This document shows positions 23,401 to 35,192 of a DNA stretch of 64,000 nucleotides, piece by piece. This DNA comes from Polychytrium aggregatum (taxonomy: Eukaryota; Chytridiomycota; Chytridiomycetes; Polychytriales): assembly GCF_025602895.1 (NCBI RefSeq), contig NW_026516274.1:62001-126000 (forward strand), in the 5' to 3' direction. The number at the start of each line of letters is the position of its first letter. The stretch's first letter is position 1. The translations under genes and the position numbers were made by a program. The notes below the pieces were generated by a model. That model ran no database searches. It had not been told where the DNA came from and worked only from the letters and a program-made list of their open reading frames with translations.

Positions 23401-26400
23401 CCAGTATCTCGAGCGATGAGACTAAGACCAAGATCTTCTCGAGCCATCTCGGCTTCTTCCTGCACGTCATCACCACATGCAACCGTGTGCTCGAAGTAAG
23501 TGCCCCCCCCCAGACTGTATTGTCTGCTATGCGTTGTCGAGCAATAGACGCGCGGGGCTTTGGTTTGCATGTTCTGCAGTCCCTTTGGGAAGCCTGGCTG
23601 CTTGTGGATGCTGAACACGGGTGGACAGCGCATTCACTAGTCGACCAATCGAATCAGGAGGAGTGTTGTCCTCGTTGTCACCGTGTGCCGCACTCCTGCC
23701 CACCTTCGCTGTGCCTTTCTCACCCATGTCGGATTGATTGCGGGTCCAACCTCGTCCTATCATCTAGAGCCTGCCAGCAAGATCTCCGCAAGATGACTAC
23801 GAGGACAAACCAGCCTATCAGCACGTGGCACCTATGCGCGACTCGGCCGTGTTGTGTCTGTCGCATCTGCTCTCGGCCAACATCGAAATCGGCCTCAAGT
23901 ACTCGCTTCCGCTGGCGTACCACCGCGACCTCAATATCCGCATGACCTTTATCCAGGTCCTGACGACCATGCTCCAGGACGGAACTCAAAAGTTCTCTGG
24001 TCTCGGCGAGCAGGCCAGTTTGATCCGCGATCGTTACAAGATGCTGCTCGAGCTGATTCTTGATTCGGAGCTGACCATCGTTCTGGGGCTCTGTCAAGTG
24101 TCCAACGTCACCGAAGTCGAGGACCTGGCCCAGACGCTCATGAATGTCTTCTCGGTCCGAGGCGAAGAGCTCCCGCTGCTGAAGGCTGTGATCACTCAAG
24201 ACTTGTCCAAGACAGGTGCGTTGTCTAGTCTTGAGGTCGAGTGAATCTCTCACCCTGCAAGCCCACCGCTCAAATACTTTACTCGCGGGCTGCGCGCGAG
24301 CAGCTCCAGACTTGGTGTGGGACAGTGCTGTGTGTGTCCGCCTTTCCGCTGCTGACAACATCCTCACTATACCCTCCGGCCTTGATCTGGTAGACTCGCC
24401 CCATGGTTTCTTCCGCTCCAACTCGGTCGCCACGCGTCTGTGGACTATTTTCGCGCGCAGTGTTGGTGCAGAATACCTTCAGCTCGCGATCCAGCCCATC
24501 CTCCTCGACCTCGTCGCCCGCAACCCGCCTCTTGAGATCGAGCTCGAGAAGGCCGGCTCGGCCGAAATCCAGCGGGCCAATATCGAGAACATCAAGGAAA
24601 TCACCGAGCAGCTCCTGGACTCGATCATCCGCCACATCAACAGCATCCCGCCAAAGTTCCGCGAGATCTGCGCACACGTCTCAGCAGCGCTCCAGAAAAA
24701 GTTCCCGGACTATCCATATGTGGCTGTCGGCACCTTCCTCTTCCTGCGGTTCTTCTGCCCCGCGATTGTGGCGCCCGAGTCCCACAATCTTGTCCAGACG
24801 ATCAGCCAGCGCGAGCTGCGCCGTGGCTTGGTATTGATCACCAAGGCTCTCCAGCACCTGGCTAACTACGCCATGTTTGGCGTGAGCAATAAAGAGAATT
24901 CGATCGGCATACTGGACGAGATCCTCAAGAGCAACATCGGCAAGGTCACCTGGTACCTCAAGGAGCTTTCGGTATGGTGCTGGCCTTGACTGCACATAGC
25001 TGTCTGTCTGTCTGTCTGTCTGTCTATCTGCCCTTCTTTTTCACTCGGCGCTGCCCAGAACGCCCTGATCACAGACCAAGTGCCGGATATATTTGGGCAT
25101 ATGCCGGCGTGTTTCTGATGTGGAGTAAGGGGCGAGAGAGGAACGCTGCCGCTGCTGACGATTCTCGGTCTATCCACCGCCATCAACGCACTACCCCAGT
25201 CCTGGTCCGGCGCGACGCACGAGCCTTTGCCAGCTCCTAACCGAATGATCAAGTTCCCCGACTACGACTTGTTTGCTCTGCAACGACAGCTGGCCGTCAA
25301 CATCGAACGCATGGAAGCGACGCTTGCGCAGAACTCTGTCAATCCCGTCCTGCGCCGCCGACGCAGTACCATCGGTCTGCAGCAGCCTGGTAATGCTCCT
25401 CGACGCAGCTCGCAGGGTGCCATTGACGTTTCAGGCAGCGACGAGCGTCTTGATGCGCACATGCAGAAGCGGTGGTACTACCAGCAACTCTCAACAATCC
25501 TCGCCCAGCTCGACGGAGCCGTCTCCCCGGGCACTACCCTGGACAATGCCCTTATGACCTCGACTGTGTATACGACTTCGGTGCCCTTGAACGGTGCCCT
25601 GGAGGTGAGCGACCACCGGCCGACGCGCGACCCAGATCCCGAACGGCGACTTTCATATTGGATCGTCTTGCATTACGGCGAGCCTCCCCACACGCTCTGT
25701 TATTGACCGCACTGCTTGATCACTGCCTCTGACCCTGCAGCGTGCTATCTACGAAGGCGGGCGCTCCAAGGTAAGCCCGCTTGCCGTGCATGCAGGGCTA
25801 TGGCGTTGCTGCTGCTATTGCTGCCGTTGGCATATCAACCCTGCTTGCGTTCGACGTTGCTGACGCTCGTTCCCCTCCCCCAGTCCGGACGTCCCGTTCT
25901 GTACATCATCGCAAAGCGCTGCGACCTCAGTGATCCCGAAGGAATTATTCATGCACTCAACGTGGAGCTGCAGCCGCTGACGAGCTTGCCCTTTGACATT
26001 CTGCTCGATCTATCGGGCTTCAATACGTCCTCGTCGGACCGGAGCGAGGCACTCCTCTACCAGCTCACCAATATGCTTTCATACGAAGTCGACCTGAACT
26101 GCCAGCAGATCATCATCTACAACATGAACAGCCGTGCCTACCAGCTGCACATGGCAACATCGCACTTTATCCACCCAAAGGTTGTCTCGCGACTGGTGTA
26201 CTGCTCCGGACTCGCGGAGCTTGAGGAGTACATCGAACCTGCGCACATGAAAATGCCCCGCGATACCTTTGTGGAGGTCAAGCCATCCAAATTCAACTTC
26301 ACGACTATGGTGTACAGTGCCTCGTCGCATAACATCGGCAGCTTCATCTTGACCGCCACGGACGAGCATATTGTCCTGACAGGCACCAAGAAGCAACCTG

Positions 26401-29400
26401 TTTTCGACTCGACCGTCACTGTCTGCAACATCATCGACTTTAGAGATGTTGTCGAGATTGGTCGTGTTGGCAGCAGCCGCACGAGCGAAAGCGAATTCCA
26501 AATCAGCTATGTGTACCAGCAGCAGTCCGTCCGCGGCATCTCGCACCGTCAAACCTTCACCGAGTCCTTTTCGTCGTCCCAGCGCGAGCTGATTGTGCGC
26601 TCCCTGCGTGCGGCCAAGTCACGGTTCGACATTGCCAATCCTGTCGACCATCGTCTGACGCCTTCTCGCCAGCTGCGGCCCCAGGATGTGCCCGCCGTCT
26701 TCCTCAACATTTCACTCATGAACCTCGGAAGCCGTAACTCTCTTCTCAAGTGGATCAGCTACGACCTGCTGTGCAAGACAACTCAGGCTTACGGACTGTC
26801 GATTGAAGGACTACTCGTCTCGCCAGGTTTGTTGTGTACATTCTCTCGGTGGAGAGGCGCCTGGGGGAAGCTGCGGCCTCTGCAATGCACGTCGCTATGC
26901 TGTATGGCATTGGACGGCATTTACCATGCAGTCATCAGCACTGCCGCTCTCGTTGTCGTAAGTCATCGCTGACTCTGAAATCGCGGTATGCTTTTCCCAT
27001 ATTCCATGTGCCGCCAACCATATGCGCCAACCCATCGACCATCAAACATCAAACATCAAACATCAAACATCAAACATCAAACATCAAACATCAAACTACG
27101 TCGGGAACGGACTTGCTCTCGTGCGCGCAAACTGCATCGACATCTCCACGCTACCATGTATACTCGGCCGTGACTCTGTGACTTGGATATAGATCTTTGC
27201 CTGCCAACCAACGTGCGCGATTTCCTCTTCAATATCAGCAAGTCCATTGCCGACAAGGACAACTCGATTGCCTTGGATATTGTGGCAGAGGCTCTCACGG
27301 CCTTCCAGCAGGTTGGCACGCGCATCAAGTACCACATCCTGGCCTACATCAAACCCTGGCTCACCGCCTTTGGAGAGATCATCCCGCCCACCGCCACGCT
27401 GCCGGACTTTAGGGCTGTCGACGAAGATCTGAATGTTGTCAAGGCCTGCGATATCTTCAGAATCATGGTCGAACTCAGCATGGTCGAGATCGATGTGAGT
27501 GATGCGGATGACTACAGTGCGGTACACGGGGCCGACTGTGGATCGATGCATGCGTGAGGGGGGGGGCAGAGGCTGCCTCTCCATCGCTTGGGCGGCATAA
27601 GAGCTGTCAGTGCTCCTGCTGTTGGGAAGGCCGCAAGTTTCTTCCGTTGGTCTTCGAAGATGACGTTCTTTCTACGACTTTGGCTCCTGCTTTTGTTGTC
27701 GTAGCTATTTCGCATAGCCATCTTGTCGCTTCCCTTTGTACCTCGTCTTTGTGGCTAGAGCCTTCACCGACTCACCAGCCGTTACGATGCTCCCACACAG
27801 ATGATGCCGGAGATTGTTCATGGGTTCTGGGCCCCCTTCGCATCGGTAGAAGAGATCCTGCCGCTGCTGATCGATGTCGTCCTCGAAGACTCGCTGCGAA
27901 GCGGGCCGTTCTCGCCGCGCACCAACACCCTGACGATGATCATCATGGAGGTGTCGGTCAAGAACAAGCCCCTGGTCTTTGGCCGGATCCTCGGCCGGAT
28001 TCGCAAAGCCCTCCAGTACAGCTCGACAACCCCGGCGCGCTGCCTTGTGGATCATCCAGTCTTTGCCGAGATCATGACGCTGTCGCGGTACATCCTGAAC
28101 CTGTCCTTCAACGATTCCCACATGGCACGACAGTACCTGCCGGATCTGTTCCACATTGTTACCTGCTTGCTCGGGCTGGGCCCACCACTGTTCCGATCGA
28201 CAATCCATGGCATTGCGGTCAACGTCGTGCAGTCGCTCTGCACCTCGACTGGCCACGCCCATCCAAACGGGCCCCAGCTCTTCCAGATCCTGAAGGACTT
28301 TTCCGAGTCCAAGCTGCTGACGGCCTTTGCGCTTTCGGGCTACAACCACCTCCAGTACCAGCTTGGAAGCACGAGCGTGACGGTGAACTTTACAGCCAAT
28401 ACGCGCACGGGCCTAGGCTCGTCCGACAACCTCATGGACGTCAGCCGCGAAGTGTTGCTGACCAACCTCGAGGATGTCTTCCAAACGCTGCTCTCTGCCC
28501 TTAACCTGGCGGCCAAGGATGCCCGTAAGTGACGTAATTGCGAGTGTCCCCTCAAGGGAGGGCACAGCAGCAGGTGTTTAGTGCTTGGCTCGTGGCGTGC
28601 GATGACAGTGGCTTTATGAGCGATTGCCATCGCCATCGCCATCGCCATTGCCATCGCCTTTCGTGATGGAGATGCTGACGCATCCCCGTCTCTGTTCACT
28701 TGTACAATCACCCGCAGGCCAAGCCGCCATGTGGAAGTCTCGATGGATGTCGCTCGTTTCAGGAACAGCCTTTGTGTTCAATCCTGCGCTGCAACCGCGG
28801 ACCTTTGTTGCGCTCGGATGCCTGGCTGGGCGCGACACGGACGATGACTTGCTGTATCAAATCCTCGTGGCCTTCCGCGGGTCGCTCACGCTGTACGAGG
28901 AGTTTGACGTCACTCTGCTGGTGTCGTGCTTCATGTGCATGGGCAACATTGTGCGGCTGCTGAGCAGGAACTCGAGATATCTCAAAGTGCTCTTCTGGAT
29001 TGTGCTGTCGGCAGTGATGATCTCGCATCCGCCAGTGTTCCAGGCTGCGGCATCGGTGCTGCAGATCCTCGTGCGCAAGCTCGATGAGTCTGGCGCATTC
29101 GACCATGCACCTATGGCCGACGTTCTTTTGGATGCCAAGATCCCGGCAGAGGAGTACTTTGACAAGATCGAGGCTGCATATGGAATCAGCTTCCGAAGCG
29201 ACTTTGGGTTTGCTCTGACCACCGTTCTGCTCAAGGGTCTCAAGCACCCGGCAACGAAGGCAACGACGACGCTTCTTTTCACGACGCTGCTGGAGGTGCA
29301 CACCCGCAATGCCCAGCTTCACACCTTCTCGCCTGAAGGCGCAGCCGTCATGATTGAGACGGATCGGCTCTACTACATGCTCCCGCTGCTTCCATTTACG

Positions 29401-30158
29401 GAGAATCTCAAGATACTCCTTCTGTCTGCCGGCATTCTGGACTCCAACAGCATCGACGATGCCGGGGTGTTCGCTGCTGCCCCCTCTGATGGAGAAGGCG
29501 GCAAGGACGCTCCCCGCAAGCTACGATACCAAGGTATCCTCAAGGCCGTCCAGTTTACCGAGCCCAAGTCGATGATGCTGACGCTGGCTCTACTGATGAC
29601 GATGCTGGACAATGCCGAGTACGACTCGGAGACACTCTGCATCTTGGAAGCCCTCGCCGAGTGCGCCAAGTTCATGCCTGGCATCCTGTCGCTCCTGTAA
29701 GTCGAGTCGCTCGCGGTGCGGAATAGGGGGAGGGCCTTTCTCAGGAGCGAGGGCGGCAGCGAACGTCATCGACTGACTCCCCACGACAATCTGTATGCTG
29801 GCACCCCAGACACGACCACTTGATCCCAAGAGCAGTCCAGGTGATTTCGACTTCCAAGAACGTCAAGGTGGTCGAAGTTGCACAGTCGATCCTGATTGTT
29901 CTGATGCGGCATCCGCAGTTCGGCATGATCAACCACGGTAACATTGGTGGGGGATTCGAGCAAGCCTCCCTGGGCGCCGCAGCCCCGTCCATCACAACGA
30001 CCCTCGGCGCGCTCCCGGACGAATTCCCGCCGGCAACGTATCTCGCGAAGCTCGGCTTCCCGGGCTTGCTGGAGTGCGGCAGTTTCCAGTCCGTCCACAA
30101 GAAGAAACGGGCCCAGCTCGTGCAGCTGGTGCTGTGGCTGACCGAGTTCTGGATCTGA
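17476..30158 (+). CDS. NF1: neurofibromin / Ira-type Ras GTPase-activating protein
   Basis: Negative regulator of Ras that stimulates GTP hydrolysis at membranes. First confident exon is 17476-17543; then 17870-17992, 18206-19040, 19199-19932, 20309-20647, 20795-22424, 22670-23070, 23196-23495, 23768-24215, 24394-24971, about 25059-25082 (uncertain), 25200-25604, 25741-25770, 25884-26826, 27193-27494, 27801-28524, 28718-29696 and 29810-30158. Together about 3,060 residues, like yeast Ira2 and somewhat longer than human NF1. The GAP domain (about 1570-1830) has the arginine-finger segment FFRSNSVATR and the motif FLFLRFFCPAIVAPE. Next come the Sec14-like lobe (SGRPVLYIIAKRC, about 1965) and the PH-like domain (about 2105-2220). 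The C-terminal helical region keeps NF1-like blocks such as FNPALQPRTFVALGC. The 5' end is not resolved, and the junction between 24971 and 25200 is tentative. Confidence 0.93.
20195..20288 (+). repeat. CACT-rich tandem array in a neurofibromin intron
   Basis: Begins with copies of CACTCGTCCAATGCA and runs into many CACT tetramers, all inside intron 19933-20308. Confidence 0.85.
25001..25030 (+). repeat. TCTG tetranucleotide run in a neurofibromin intron
   Basis: About seven TCTG units just after the donor at 24972. Confidence 0.88.
27040..27095 (+). repeat. 7-bp CATCAAA array in a neurofibromin intron
   Basis: Eight perfect head-to-tail copies inside intron 26827-27192. Confidence 0.93.
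28622..28659 (+). repeat. CGCCAT hexamer array in a neurofibromin intron
   Basis: About six units, with ATTGCC variants at both ends, inside intron 28525-28717. Confidence 0.85.
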
Positions 30159-31880
30159 ACGGTCCCTGTGCGTTGCGCTACACTGCACCGCGCTGCGGCA
30201 TCGATAGCGAGTGTCTCTCGTGCTTGCTTTCTCTCTCTCTCTCCTCTCCATCTCCATCTCCACCTCTATCTCCGTCTCTGTCTACCTGTCTTTCAGCCCG
30301 GCTGCTGCCAAACTCTTCTTTGAATCAATAAAATAAGGCGGACGCTCAGCACTCTGAGCACACAGCGCCCGGGTCAACCAGATCAAGCACGCTTGCCATC
30401 ATGAGCACGACGGCGTCTCGGTGATGACATCCGCGCACGTCGCTTGCCCTTGCTGGGTGCCGTGTACCGCCCGCCACCACAACCCGCCAGCAAGGCCGGG
30501 CTTGTGCGCACAAGCTTGCTCCATTCAGGATCCGGCGCTGCCGAGTGGTGCTGCAGGGTGGTACTGCGGGCCGCCCACACCCCGAACAAGCCCGGCACAG
30601 GCATTGGCACGCTGGCATCAGGGCTCCTTGGGCCGGCCTTGTGCGCGCCACGGCCGGCCACTCGCGGCGGCCCATGCCGACGCCGGTGTTTTTGTTTGTG
30701 CCAGGCAGTTCGAAGGAATGCGCTCGTGGCGACAGCGACGGGCCCATGCATGGTCGGTCGCAATGCGCATCCATTCTCCAAGTCACACTCTAACATCAAC
30801 GCACCAACATCAACGCACTGACATCAACACACTAGCATCAACACATTGCCACATTAGAATGTTAGCTCATTGACACACCAGCGCAGAGCGCTCAGTCGCC
30901 CCACCTGCGCCTCACATGCCCTTGCCCCGCTGCCGCTCAGCGCCGTCCCATGCCACTCTGCGAACCAACGGCAGCTGCCTCCCCCACAAGGAGCCCAACA
31001 GCGGCCTCTCTGTTTGCTTGTCGCCGACACAAAGCCCCGGCTGCCGCGAGCGCGACCAAGCTGCTCTGGGAAAGCTGCGAGTGCGAACCGCCGCCGCAAC
31101 ATGTCTCGCACGACACCCACAGACATGTTCCTGCCCGGCGTCTGCGGATATGTCCTGCCCGACGAGCGACGTCTCTCGTCAATATGGGCGGCTGCTTGCT
31201 TGGCAGAGCGATGCAGAGCGATGCAGAGCGATGCAGAGCGATGCAGGGCGGTGCAGTCGCGCGGACGGCCCTCGGCCCCTCGGGGTGTTGCGCGCGGGGG
31301 CGCTGGGCCGGCTGGGCAGTCTTTCGATGCCTGTGTTCCATTGCAGGCCCGCCTGCCCGAGCAAATTGGGCGTGCGGGCGCCCATACACGGCCGGCCAAG
31401 GGACACCCGCTGCTTGTTGCTGCACTTGGATGCTCGCCCCACTCGTGGCTGCGTTGATATCCTTGGCCATCGTCTCGATATCCCGCTCGTCCCGATACTT
31501 CTCTTTCGTCACTTTCACGTCCCCCTCCCCGCTTACCTCCCCCCTCGCCTGTTTGCTCGTCCACGGATCCGCTCTTGGATAAAGACGGTCGCCGCCACCC
31601 CTGTCCTGTTGTTCCTCTCGCCTTGCCTCGCCTCGCCTGGCTGTCCGCCGCCCTTCCCCCCGATACCCACGCCGCAACCGCTCCCTTCTGCTGTAAGCCT
31701 CCCCCGTCCGAACCTGAGAGGCTGGCCATGGTTTTGCAGAGAGCCCTGCATGAGGGCCCTGCCGACGGTTGCCATTCTCGCCCCCAGCCTCGTCCAGAAT
31801 CGTCTTCAGTCTCACTAACATGTCCGGCGGCCATCTGGGCTGTACTGTGTGATTTCCAGCAACATATCCGCTCTGCCAGC
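30159..31880. other. GC-rich intergenic region
   Basis: Between the RasGAP stop and the SH3 membrane protein. An AATAAA-type signal (AATAAAATAAGG near 30,327) could serve the RasGAP mRNA. Frames on both strands are composition-driven and no homology is recognised. Contains CATCAACGCAC-type repeats at about 30,792-30,845. Confidence 0.5.
31203..31250 (+). repeat. 10-bp tandem repeat ATGCAGAGCG
   Basis: Four good copies and one degenerate copy in intergenic sequence. Unlike most arrays in the window, it is not inside an identified intron. Confidence 0.88.
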
Positions 31881-34066
31881 ATGGCTGTTCGGCTCCTCCT
31901 GCTCTGCCTGGCTCTGGTCTGCGGCTTCGGCACTGCTTTTGCATCGGCCGCCTCCTCTTCCTCGTCGCAGACAAGCTGCTTCCCCGTGGATAGGTCCGAC
32001 CCTCTCGTTGCACTTGTTCCGGTCTTCTAATATCGATGGCGGCCTCCAGGCGCAAGTGCGAGCAGTGTTTTGGGCTGCACTTCCCGCACGGTTTGTCGAT
32101 AATCTGATCATCCTGGCTAACATGCGCTATCACCGATTCGCTTCTCGCTTGTCTATCTCGCAACGACCGGCCGATATTCCTACGATCGGATTCCTGTCGT
32201 TTTGGCTCCGTTTTCGCGACCTTCCGCTCTTCCCGTGCTGCCATGACTGCCATCCTGTCAACTTCCAACTCTGGCATGGCCATCACCCTGTCATGCCTCC
32301 ACCCACCTCGGGCCCTTGCCTTGCTTCCTTTCACCACCCCTCTGCACAACCAACTCCGGAACCAACGGCGATGTTGCGCAGACTCTGCAAGCGGTTTCCG
32401 GGTGCGCATGTGCATCCCGACGTTGTCGCTCATCGAATGGGCATCTCTCCGCACTCCGACGTCCAGGCCAAGTTGGCGGCATTTCTCTCGTCCATCCAGC
32501 AAAACGGACTCTCAAATTTACCAGGCCATGGTTCTCCCAGCGACCGTGGTCTATCCCTGACCGAGCGCTCCAAACTCCTACAGACCTGGATGGCCAGCCA
32601 CTGCACCGGCGAGCTGCACAATATCGATCCAGTAAGAATACCGCCAACGCAGCTAGCAATCCACAGCGTGCACTGTCTCCCTCGATCATTTTAACGTCTC
32701 CCTGTCTGGGTTGGACAATTTACATCCTCACCTCACCCCGGGTTCCTTGTTTGCTGGACTCACCCGCTTCTGTCATTTTGTGTCGCCAAGACCCGTCTGG
32801 ACAGCCAGCGAAGCCTGATCGGCGAACTGGTCTGCTTTGACTTGATTCGTGCTTCGGCTGAAAGACAGCTATGTCCTTCGGGCCCACAATCCAGCTTTTC
32901 GCTCCAATGCACCCGCAAGTTCAACACTCTCATCACCACGGTCATCAACGAGGAAGGCAGCTGCACGGTGCTGTCGGATCAGCCCAACGAGACCATCTCC
33001 GATCCAGCTACCACCAAGACAGCGGGCACTGACCTCTGTGGTATGAGACGACGCTCTCCTCCGTACAATTGCCCCGCATCGATCGGATTGCCAACAAGCA
33101 GCACGCATATCGCCATGCTTATCACAGCGATCAATGGCTTGCTTGGCGCTTGGTAGTACATGTGGTGGGCTCTGCTTGCCTCTGACCAGATTATACCCTT
33201 CCTTTGACCAGGCTATCTGGACAAGTACTTGAATCCGCCGCCGCTCCAGATCGTGCGACGGCAAAATCCCACACGGGTCCTGGCTGCTTCACCCTCGCCC
33301 TCTGCCACAAGCGACGGCGACGACATGGTCATTACAATCCTGATTGCCGGCGTGTCGTTTGTTCTGGTGCTCCTCATTCTCATCAGCACCATATGCTACG
33401 TGAGCTACCGCCGCATCAAGAGGGAGCTGGATGACCTGCAGTCCGCCAATGCTGCCGTTGAGCTGGAGCTTCACGAGACACGATCCAAGCCAGCCGTGTC
33501 GACGTTCGCCAAAAAGTGGGTGGTCAACAAGCCCTATCGAGCGGCCCGAGGCGATGAGATGGATTTACGAGTCGGTGACATTGTCACCCTGCTGAGTGTT
33601 TTTAACGATGGCTGGGGACATGTAAGTACCCACACGGCAGCCCTTCTGACCCAACTCTTGGCTGAAACCTCGGATGTACTGGCATAAGGCGGCGTGGGAT
33701 CTCCTCGGAAGCCAAGTTGCACGCAGCCCCAACTGGCCGCCGATACACAACCGATCCCAGCCAACGCTCCCGCCGTTCAGGGTCTCACTCATCGCTGGTT
33801 TGCAACGTTCATTTCTCTGTCCCTAGGGACACAACGAAACGACAAATGTCGTCGGCACTCTGCCCCTGTCCTCACTCGTCCCGCAAAAGGTGATCAAGCG
33901 GGAGCCCGTAGATTCCAGCATTAGCGGATCAAGCAGTCGAAAGAGCATGAGCCATCGAAGCTCCCTTGGCACACAGGCCAGTCTCACGGGTGGGAATGGC
34001 CACCGTCCCAGTTTGAGCATCACGGGCAAGTCTCCTTCCTCCACAAAATCAATTCTGTCGGCGTAG
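31881..34066 (+). CDS. single-pass membrane protein with cytoplasmic SH3 domain
   Basis: Likely plasma-membrane protein linking an extracellular Cys-containing domain to an internal SH3 domain. Exons 31881-31993, 32382-32631, 32791-33040, 33212-33621 and 33827-34066 join in phase to 420 residues. A signal peptide (MAVRLLLLCLALVCGFGTAFA) is followed by about 220 residues with scattered Cys (TSCFPVD, CTGELHN, QLCPSG, LQCTRKF, TDLCG). One membrane helix lies at about 243-268 (ITILIAGVSFVLVLLILIS), followed by a basic stop-transfer RRIKRE and a short coil. The SH3 domain at about 310-375 has the ALYDY-like start NKPYRAARGDEMDLRVGD, the Trp in NDGWGHG and the closing GTLPLSSLV; it is interrupted by the last intron. 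The tail is Ser-rich. Proteins of this plan are common in chytrid genomes. The second exon is the least certain. Confidence 0.8.
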
Positions 34067-34912
34067 CTGTAGATGCAGCAGAAGTAGTACAAGCAGTGTC
34101 GTTGACGACTAGGGAGAGCGCTTCGATGGCAAATCAGTCGTATGGGGAACCTGTTCTCACGGAGGAGGGCAAGCGTTGCGATAAGCAGAGCCTGCTGGAT
34201 GAGAGCTGTGGCGACCCACCTCGCGTTTCTCGCTTCAACCTCTCGGCGACGTGACAGCTCAACCGTTGTTTGCCTTTGATCGCATTCCGCCGTCCTTCTC
34301 TTTATTTCACAACCTTCCTCAACTTCAGCATCAGAGTCGCTGCCGAGGAGCGAGTCTGCCAAATGAGCATCGATGACTTCTTCGGTAGAAGCAGCAGAGG
34401 TCTCCCCTCCCTTTCGCCCTGACTTCACTTAGCCCCATCCTGAAGCGATGATGCTTCCGCCGTTATTCGGATCGCCCGTGTTTCCTGTGTCGACAATGAC
34501 TTTCCAGCAACGGCAAAGACGCCCTAGTTGTACATGTATTCGTCCTGCTTCTGTTAACATATTTCTTCCTGGCACGCTATCTGCACTGTCACCCCTTGTT
34601 CACTTGACTCTGGTTTGTGAACAACCGACCACACCTGATTCTATGTACAAATAGAGCCTGTCTTTCCTTCCAACTAGTTGAGCTGTTTTTCTTGTTCACT
34701 TTGTAGCAGGACGGTGCCGTGGGATGATAATTTCAGTTTCCAAATACACATACATGTGTATCCGACCACCTATCTCTGTGGTTTACAGATCAAGGAGCTG
34801 AGCAGGCTCGAGGATATTGGACATCGATCTCTGTGTCAGTAATTGCTTCAGTCGCGGGAAGTGAAGCCGCCTAGGGCCGTCAGAGCATTGGCATAGAAGG
34901 AGACATCTATTA
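34067..34912. other. intergenic region between the SH3 gene and arm B
   Basis: Lower GC than its surroundings. A minus-strand open frame (33823-34428) runs antisense over the last SH3 exon, so it is probably a shadow. Nothing else is recognised. Confidence 0.5.
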
Positions 34913-35192
34913 CATAGACAGCTCTTTGGAATTACAAAATAGATGGAGCACGGTTGGGTCATAGCACTCGGCTGGCGGGTGGAGGGAGGAGGTGGAGGGA
35001 GGAGGAGGAACATAGAATCCGGGGACGGGGAAGGTGGACGAAGCGGATGGACGGCGAGAGCGAGAGAGCGAGAGAGCGAGAGAACAAGAGACAGGCAGGC
35101 GACGACTCTAGAATCTACGAGAATCTCCCTCGGTGGAGCGGGAGTTGGGCACCAGAGTCAACCAGAATCAGGCACCGAGTTGTGGCAGGCAT

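Noticed and set aside
33823-34428. 201-residue minus-strand frame
   Set aside because: Overlaps the last SH3-protein exon in antisense; no homology or splice support.
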